From Raffaelea ambrosiae (lineage: Eukaryota; Ascomycota; Sordariomycetes; Ophiostomatales; Ophiostomataceae), in NCBI GenBank assembly GCA_002778195.1, contig PCDI01000010.1, forward strand, positions 310,001 through 374,000: a DNA stretch of 64,000 bases, in the 5' to 3' direction. The notes beneath the pieces are model-generated. The model saw nothing but the letters and a program-made list of their open reading frames with translations. It was not told the DNA's origin and did not search any database. Shown piece by piece: positions 58,021 through 64,000 of the stretch; positions within the stretch are counted from its first letter, which is position 1, and the number at the start of each line of letters is the position of its first letter. The translations under genes and the position numbers were made by a program.

Positions 58021-58792
58021 TTCTTTCCGGACTGCATGGTATCCAAAGCCCTGCGTCGAGTGGGCACGCCAAAGGTATGGTCGATTTCGGAGCAGGAGAG
58101 GAACAGTGGTTCTGTTGGTGTCAGTCTTGGTTGTCTGCTCTATGAGAAGAGAGAAGCACGTACTCGTCAACCTCTTAAAATGGTGCTCTTTCAGAAACGC
58201 CGGATGCGCAAAAGCACCAGCCGTGACTGGGTCGCCGGCAAGCTCGTTGCCGACGTAGGGCGCACCGAAGCAGTAACCAACACAGGCAAACTTGGCTGCC
58301 CCGTCTCGGCCATAGCGCTGCTTGGCAGCCTCGACCCATTTCGGGACGGCCACGTTGGCAAACGCGGTGTGCTTGCGCTTCCAGGCTTCGTAGTCAAAGC
58401 CCTTGTTGGCATTGTCGTTCCGGTCCGTTCGGTGCTTCCATACGGGGTCCTGGTTCCTGTTAGCGGATCATTCCTCTGTGTATAATGCCCATTGTCATTC
58501 AGAATGGCCAAGGACATGCCCCTCGAAAGTAGTCCAGGCCGAGGGTCACATAGCCCGCGTCGGCAAAGGCGTCCATCACCGACAGCCCGTTGGGGAACAT
58601 GCCCCAGACATCCGGAAAGTACATCAAGACATGGCCGCTTTCTCGGCCCGTGTGTGGCATCGAGACGTAGGTTTTGACGTCGGCAAAGGTATCCCATGAG
58701 CCCCATGGCTCGCCTTTGTAGAGGATCCCCTTGAGACAGCACGCGCCGCTAGGTTTAGCCAGGTATAGGTCTGAAGCACTTGTAGTTGCCAT
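57954..58792 (-). CDS. Dienelactone hydrolase family protein, truncated C terminus
   Basis: Exons 58792-58520, 58449-58164 and 58111-57954 give 238 residues. The family pattern is clear: VLMYFPDVWGMFPNGLSVMD, ADAGYVTLGLDYFRGDPVWK, and the nucleophile elbow VGYCFGAPYV with Cys as catalytic residue. AFAHPAFL and LFLSCSEIDHTFGVPTRRKA supply the catalytic Asp region. After MQSGKK (about 58021) the sequence becomes MFS transporter read in a different frame and stops at a TGA after 20 further residues. The usual C-terminal segment with the catalytic His (GVxHGF) is lost. DLHs hydrolyse dienelactone or related esters; without the His this copy is probably inactive or altered. Intron 1 appears to be GC-AG (GCATGT donor), the only option restoring YFRGDPVWK. 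Confidence 0.8.
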
Positions 58793-59308
58793 GATAGCAA
58801 CGGTCGGGGGTTTTGTTTTCGTCAGAACTACAGTTACAAAGGCGCTGTGCAATCAAACAAATGGTATCTGAGCAGCAGGATGTGGGTATTTGGCCTTCGT
58901 TGTAATGGCGTTTTGAAAGCCTGTCGACCTCCACACTCGTCGCGTCATTCGACGCTTCCATCTGCCGCGGACAAGTAAAATAGGCACAGTTGCATTCTAG
59001 TTTCATCTCTCAACAATCGAATCATCCTCGTTTGGTCGGTCGACGGCCGGCCGAATTCCGAGGGTATGAGCCGATTCGAGAACGGGGACTCCGCACACAG
59101 CAAACAGTCTGTGGGGGAGGAAGGGTCATCTGCACAAACACAAGAGAACAAAATGACGTCGACGATCATGGGGTAGCTCGAGGTCGGAGAGGCGCAATGG
59201 AACATAAAGAGTCTCTGTTCCGGCCAATCGCTCTTCCGATGAGGAGAATGGGAGCCCAAGAATGTTCACCGGCAATACTGGGAGATATTTTAAAGGAGAC
59301 AACAGATC
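58793..59308. promoter_or_regulatory. Divergent promoter of DLH and SDR genes
   Basis: 516 bp separate the two start codons. No gene and no clear TATA box are seen. The arrangement suggests co-regulation of the hydrolase and the dehydrogenase. Confidence 0.45.
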
Positions 59309-60468
59309 ATGACACCACCAAGATCCTTTGACTTTGCTGGCGATGTGGCCATTGTGACGGGTGCCGGCTCGCGCATGGCTGGCGAGATTGGCAACGGACG
59401 GGCTTCTGCCATCCTGCTGGCCCGGCACGGCGCCAAGGTGGCCCTGGTGGACTTCAACGAGGAATGGGCGCGGGAGACGAAGCGGATGATCGACGAGGAG
59501 GGCGGCACGGCCGAGGTGATCCAGGCGGACGTGACGGTGGAGGAGTCGTGCAAGAATGCGGTGGCCAAGACGGTTGAGCTGTTTGGCGCCGTGCACATTC
59601 TGGTCAACATTGGTAGGCTCTTGTTTTTTTCTGTTTTTTTTTTTTTTTGTTTTTTTCTTCTTTCTTTTTCTTTCTCTCTTTTTTCTTCTTTTTTTTCCTT
59701 TTCTTTTCTTTCCTTCCTTCTTTCTTTTTCTTTTTCTTCTTTTCTCACACCCTCAGTTGGTGTTGGCGGCGCCATGGGCAATGCCACCGAGCTCAACCTG
59801 GACGCCTGGGACCGGGACTTCCGCATCAACGTGACCAGCATGGTGCTGATGGCGCGCTATGCCATCCCCGCAATGCGCAAGCAGGGCCGCGGCGCAATTG
59901 TCAACATGTCGTCGGTCAGCGGCTTGCTGGGCGGCAACCCCAGCCTGCTGTATCCCACGACAAAGGGTGCCATCATCCAGATGACCCGGGCCATGGCGGC
60001 CCAGCACGGCTCGGAGCACATCCGTGTCAACTGCGTGTGTCCGGGCATGGTGTTCACGCCCATGGTCCGGGGCCGCGGCATGACCGACGAGATGCGGCAA
60101 GCACGGATCAACCAGAACTTGCTGAAGCAAGAGGGAACCGGCTGGGATGTTGGAAACGGTGGGTTTCTTTTTCTTTTTCTTTTTCTTTTTTTTAATTCTC
60201 CCAATGTCAGTCACTAATAACTTTAGCTGTTCTCTTCCTCACAAGCAAGGAGGCCAAATGGATCACCGGCCTGATCATGCCGGTAGACGGGGGCGTAAGC
60301 ATTCTCGTGGTTCCAAACTACGACAAAAAGGGCAAACGATTCATGGGTTGCCCATAAGGAGTAGACAAAAGACTAACCGGTCCTTCACAGACAACCGCAG
60401 GCCAGGCCAACCGCCCCGCTCTCAAGGCAGATACTCTGGCAGAAACGAACACGGGCATTGCCAACTAA
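59309..60468 (+). CDS. Short-chain dehydrogenase/reductase (SDR)
   Basis: Four exons, 59309-59612, 59757-60158, 60227-60294 and 60391-60468, give 283 residues. The cofactor motif is VTGAGSRMAGEIGNGRA, a variant with extra residues inside the usual TGxxxGxG. Next come LVDFN after beta-2 (an acidic end favouring NAD), ILVNIVGVGGAMG (NNAG equivalent), INVTSM, NMSSVSGLLGG and the catalytic YPTTK (YxxxK). The C-terminal ITGLIMPVDGG is the classical SDR end. Intron 1 and intron 2 contain long T/CT runs. The length is slightly above the classical 250 because of a polar tail after DGG. It probably oxidises or reduces a small hydroxy/keto compound in the cytosol. Substrate unknown; its partner hydrolase suggests a catabolic pathway. 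Confidence 0.9.
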
Positions 60469-62919
60469 CATGCCGGGTGTCGTATGGACAAAGGGGGGGG
60501 TTGGGAATTCTTGATATCCCACAGTAGAGTAAATAGACTGGAAGGACATGGAGATGAACATGGACCAAGGAAGGGAAAATAAACACATCGAGGACAAATT
60601 TGAAACAGAAAGATACAGTTTGGCGTTTCTTTTGTCATGGATGACCCGTCAACTCGGCCGAGACGGTCTGCAGCTCAGGGAAACAGTCCAGTAGCGGCAT
60701 GGGATCCATGCCTATGCTTCCATACATGCCGCCACTACTACTTCCCCGCAGACGGTGGATAACACAGACCGGGCTAAGGCTTCCTGCAGCAGGGGAGTCT
60801 TGGTAGTCTTGGCCTGGATGGACGGGTTCGACATGCAGGGTTCTACGAGCCACGATACTTTGAGCAGGCTGCAAGAAGTCGGCTACGCAACTGCGTGCGG
60901 CATTGGTCCGTCTCTGGACGAGATCAACAAGAAAGGACGGCCTTTTTTTTTGGCTCTCTTGGCCAGGTCCCCAAGCCAGGTCGAGCCCTGGGCTTGTCAG
61001 ATCCAAGCTGGTCGAACAATGCAGGTCGACGAGACGGAGTATGTATGCCTCACGTGTAGCGCGGTTCATTCCCCGGCTATTTCAGGGCCAGAAACGGGCA
61101 GGAGAAGCCTTGGCGGGATCTGGAGGAGACTGAAATATACCCCATACAGTGACTGGGGGTGCCTGTTCATGCATTGGCTGGTTCGCAGAGTTGGGACGCC
61201 TGAATGTTCAGTCGTCAGACATCCGGGTGTCGATCTTGGAGATCCTTGGCAGCGGTGTAGTATTTGGAGCATTGTACTGCTGGAACGGCCGGCCGGAAAT
61301 CTGCCAAGTTCAGTTGGGCACGCTGAGACACTCTGGCTGTACACTGGATTGTGTTCGTTGCCGACAAGTCCACTTGCAGTGTACGGGCTTGCCGTGCAAA
61401 CCCGCGTTGCAACATGAACAAATAATACGACAACAGCCCGCTTGGGCATCTTGTCTCAACCCACAAGGAAGGTGGCCAATGGCCTATGCCACCATGCACA
61501 ATCCTCAACCCTGTGCTTGTTTTGTGCAGTCGACCTACGTCATAGTGGAGGCCAGCCTCCATGCAAGCACGGCACACGACGTTTTGACTGCCGCCACCCG
61601 TCGTTTCTACACTTGGCCAACAGGGGAAAAGAAAGTCTTGGAATAGGAAAATGCACAGCCAAAAAAGAAAAGTTTAAAAAAAAAACCAGGAAGCAACCCA
61701 GGCATGGTTGCAAGCAAGAGATGCACAAGCTCGCGGTGTCCGCCAAATGCCCCCAAAAATGGCATCCCAGAACGCCATGGCCTCGTGAAGAATCTTCAGA
61801 ACGCACACTAAATCAGGAGTCTCCGTCCATCGCCGTTGTTGCTCCACTGCCGTGCACTCGGTGCTCTTTTTTTCTGCCCCCTTTTCTGGCCTCTGGCTGC
61901 CACGCCCTGGATCAGCCTCCCCGGCGGTGTTCCCAGAAGGACAGTTTCTCCGCTACACCATCGGAGTTGGGAGCTGACTAGTGAGCGTCCGCTGGCAGGT
62001 CCGCTAGTCATTGAACGCTGGGCACGGGACAGAGTAGGAATCGGACTGGGCTCTTGCTGGATTGGGCAATTTCCTGGCGGCAGCTTCCGACAGTCTGGTA
62101 AAGTTTGGTAACGGTTTGGTTGCGAAGGAAGAACACAGACGCAAGGCAGGAGCGCTGACCGAACCGCGCTCGTTGCTTCCTCTTTGGGAATCGCAAGGTT
62201 TTGTTTTTTTTTGCGTTTTTTTTTTTGCGTTTTTTCTTTTCAGAATCTTTTTTTTTTTTAATTGCGTTCCTTTTCAGAATCATTTCTCTCAAGCGAAGCC
62301 TCTTGTCTCTTCTCTTTATTAGGCCCACGACAACCTCGTTCTTTTCCGGTCCCGCAGCGCGCTGGACTACGGTAGCATTGCAGACGCATGCCTGCCTTTG
62401 CTGCCTGCACGCTCTGCCGTCCGTCAACCGCCTGTCCGCTTTCCGCCTGGTACCCGCCTATAATACACCCCCCTATAGTGAGCAAAGCCTGCTGCGGAAG
62501 CATGAACGGGCGGCCCCTTGCCCACGCGGCACTGATGTCATTCTGGAGGTCGTGACTGTTTCTGTGGTTGATTTTTTTGTTCTGTGGTTTGGGCTCTTTC
62601 TCCATTTCTTTGTTCGTGGTCTTGCACCTGCTCGTGTTTACTATAGCATCTGCTTTTTTATACTCGGTTCTTCGGTCGGACGCCTCCTGTCTTTTTTTTT
62701 TTTTTTTCTCGTTCTTTCCTTTGCGGTCTGTCCCCTCGATCGCGCCTGCCGCAAACGAACACCGGCCACTGCGACTCCCACACACAATCCGCGCAAATTG
62801 GAGATGGTCATCATCGTCGTCGCAGCAAATCGCGCGGCCAGGAGCAACCCACAGCCAGGGAGGACGCACAAGTAGGCGGGCGCGCGCGCGCGCAACAGGC
62901 GGCCGCTGCTGGACCAAAA
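60469..62919. other. Long intergenic region, nothing recognised
   Basis: 2.45 kb. 62200-62270 and 62693-62710 are T-runs; 62250-62920 has the look of a long leader for the gene that follows, ending in a short CG dinucleotide run at 62879-62893. Frames between 60635 and 61981 on both strands lack motifs. No gene is supported. Confidence 0.4.
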
Positions 62920-64000
62920 ATGGCGTCGAAAGTCCGCGAGGGGGCCCAGAGTCAGGCGCCGTCGTCGTCGTTGGCACTACAGTGGCCGTACCTGCCGGCA
63001 AAAGCTACTAAGCCGGCGCAATCCAGTGGCGATTTCTCGCACAGTGACGAGCCCGCGACCCCGACCACGACCACCGCGACGAGCGCACCAGCGACCACCA
63101 CGACCACCACGACAACCAGCCCACAACAACAGCAGCAGGCGCAACACGCCCGACAGCTGCCGGCCCCCATCCTGGCCCCAAAGGAAACCGCCAGCGACAG
63201 CGGCTGGCCGGCCGTCGACGCCTCCTCCTCCGCAGAGCACACCCTGCTGAGCGCGGCCACCTCGCCCACGCGGTCGCCCACGCGGTCACCCACATGGTCA
63301 CCCACACGGTCACCCACACGGTGGCCCTCAACAGCGTCATCGTCATCCCATTCCTCGCCGCCGTCCACCCTGCCCTCCTCGTCTTCCACGCCACACGTCC
63401 TGCTGCAGCTGCCCGCCCGAGACGGCGAGCCGTCTGCCAAGCCCGAGACGGACGGACACCTAGTAATTGCACTGCATACGAAGCAGCTTCCTCTCTCCTC
63501 TGCGCCCCAACCTCCTCCTCCACAGCTGCTGGCCGGACAGCCGCCCGATCGCCAGCGGCACGCTACCCAAGCACATTGCTACCATCATCACTACACGCCC
63601 CGCCCCCGCACCTCCCTGCGTCCCTACTCGCTCTTGGCCTCGCCGCCGTCGTGTCTGCGGGACCACCTCGGCGCGACACGGAGTGGCCGACGACGCTCCC
63701 CAGCTGCGCCTGGCGGCCAAGAGCAGCAGCTCGACAGCTCCACCGACAGCGAAGACGGCATTGACGAGCACGACCCCGGCCACGGCCACGAGCGCGACAA
63801 GCGGCACAACGAGGACGACAAAAACGAAGACGAAGACGAAGACGAAGACGAAGACGACGACGGCGGCGACTGCGCCGGTGGCGGAAGCCTGAGCTCGCAC
63901 GCTCTGGCCTGGGACCAGACCTGCCTGCGCATCTCCTACCTGGTCAGCACCATGGTGGAACCCATCCCACCACCCCCGCCGCCAGCAGCAGCTGCTGCTG
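62920..64000 (+). CDS. N-terminal part of a low-complexity protein, runs off the window
   Basis: From ATG at 62920 (context CCAAAAATGG) one frame stays open for 360 codons to the end of the window, and no stop is reached. Composition is strongly biased: Thr runs, QQQQQ, five SPTR/SPTW repeats (63262-63321), Ser runs, a His-rich patch, then an acidic run of ED repeats (63828-63857). The last part, SHALAWDQTCLRISYLV, is the only segment that looks like a folded domain, and it is followed by Pro and Ala runs. Such N termini are common in large fungal regulators and signalling proteins, but no family can be named. An in-frame intron (GTAATT at about 63471 to CACAG at about 63525) is possible. Confidence 0.6.
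   Translation, partial: MASKVREGAQSQAPSSSLALQWPYLPAKATKPAQSSGDFSHSDEPATPTTTTATSAPATTTTTTTTSPQQQQQAQHARQLPAPILAPKETASDSGWPAVDASSSAEHTLLSAATSPTRSPTRSPTWSPTRSPTRWPSTASSSSHSSPPSTLPSSSSTPHVLLQLPARDGEPSAKPETDGHLVIALHTKQLPLSSAPQPPPPQLLAGQPPDRQRHATQAHCYHHHYTPRPRTSLRPYSLLASPPSCLRDHLGATRSGRRRSPAAPGGQEQQLDSSTDSEDGIDEHDPGHGHERDKRHNEDDKNEDEDEDEDEDDDGGDCAGGGSLSSHALAWDQTCLRISYLVSTMVEPIPPPPPPAAAAA
63262..63321 (+). repeat. Five 12-bp tandem repeats coding SPTR
   Basis: Five consecutive 12-bp units (tcgcccacgcgg and variants tcacccacacgg/tcacccacatgg) encode SPTR-SPTR-SPTW-SPTR-SPTR. SP/TP dipeptides are potential proline-directed kinase sites. Confidence 0.85.

Noticed and set aside
59613..59756. Phe/Leu-rich open frame through the SDR intron
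   Set aside because: It is a pyrimidine tract; the NNAG-type motif is only restored by splicing it out.
60800..60860. GGGTTCGAC looked like a tRNA B box
   Set aside because: No A box at the right distance and no cloverleaf could be folded by eye; other GGTTCGA matches are inside coding exons.

Overview
The window is nuclear DNA of a filamentous ascomycete (Pezizomycotina), most probably a Sordariomycete. The support is short spliceosomal introns (about 50-120 nt, GT-AG, usually with a CTAAC or CTGAC branch site just before the AG), very GC-rich third codon positions in most genes, Zn2Cys6 regulators, long CT/T-rich intergenic tracts, and fungus-specific families (siderophore MFS, FAS1, CorA-like protein). 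The order is only a guess. All gene models below were spliced by hand from frame continuity and splice signals; every complete model closes exactly on a multiple of three.

Layout. 0-3.9 kb: gene-poor, with a possible aspartic-protease relic. 3.9-13.2 kb: FAS1 surface protein (-), orphan membrane protein (+), CorA-like membrane protein (-), secreted lactonase-type beta-propeller (+). 13.4-17.3 kb: broken or poorly modelled sequence, with an incomplete gene, a possible small Cys-rich ORF and a decayed gene carrying in-frame stops. 17.4-26.9 kb: a 1388-residue regulator (-) that appears to be two complete Zn2Cys6 transcription factors fused head to tail, divergent from a 1374-residue hydantoinase/5-oxoprolinase (+). 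28-39.4 kb: siderophore-type MFS, secreted orphan, GH106-like glycosidase, monocarboxylate-type MFS, all +. 40-42.6 kb: second Zn2Cys6 regulator (+). 44.5-57 kb: conserved core genes: mitochondrial cytochrome c peroxidase (-), Prp39-type U1 snRNP splicing factor (-) and a synaptojanin-type Sac1/5-phosphatase (+). 57.4-60.5 kb: truncated dienelactone hydrolase (-) joined to the remains of an allantoate-permease-type MFS gene, divergent from an SDR oxidoreductase (+). 62.9-64 kb: 5' part of a low-complexity protein running off the window.

How genes may work together (inference). The fused regulator shares a 344-bp divergent promoter with the hydantoinase/oxoprolinase and is its obvious candidate regulator. 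The dienelactone hydrolase, SDR and MFS remnant look like what is left of a small catabolic cluster that suffered a deletion. The GH106-like enzyme, the MCT-type transporter and the following Zn2Cys6 factor lie in a row on one strand and could be a sugar-release/uptake group, but the sequence does not prove this.

I saw no rRNA, convincing tRNA, CRISPR array, transposase or integrase. The best candidates for something undescribed are the fused double Zn2Cys6 regulator and the deletion chimera at 58 kb.
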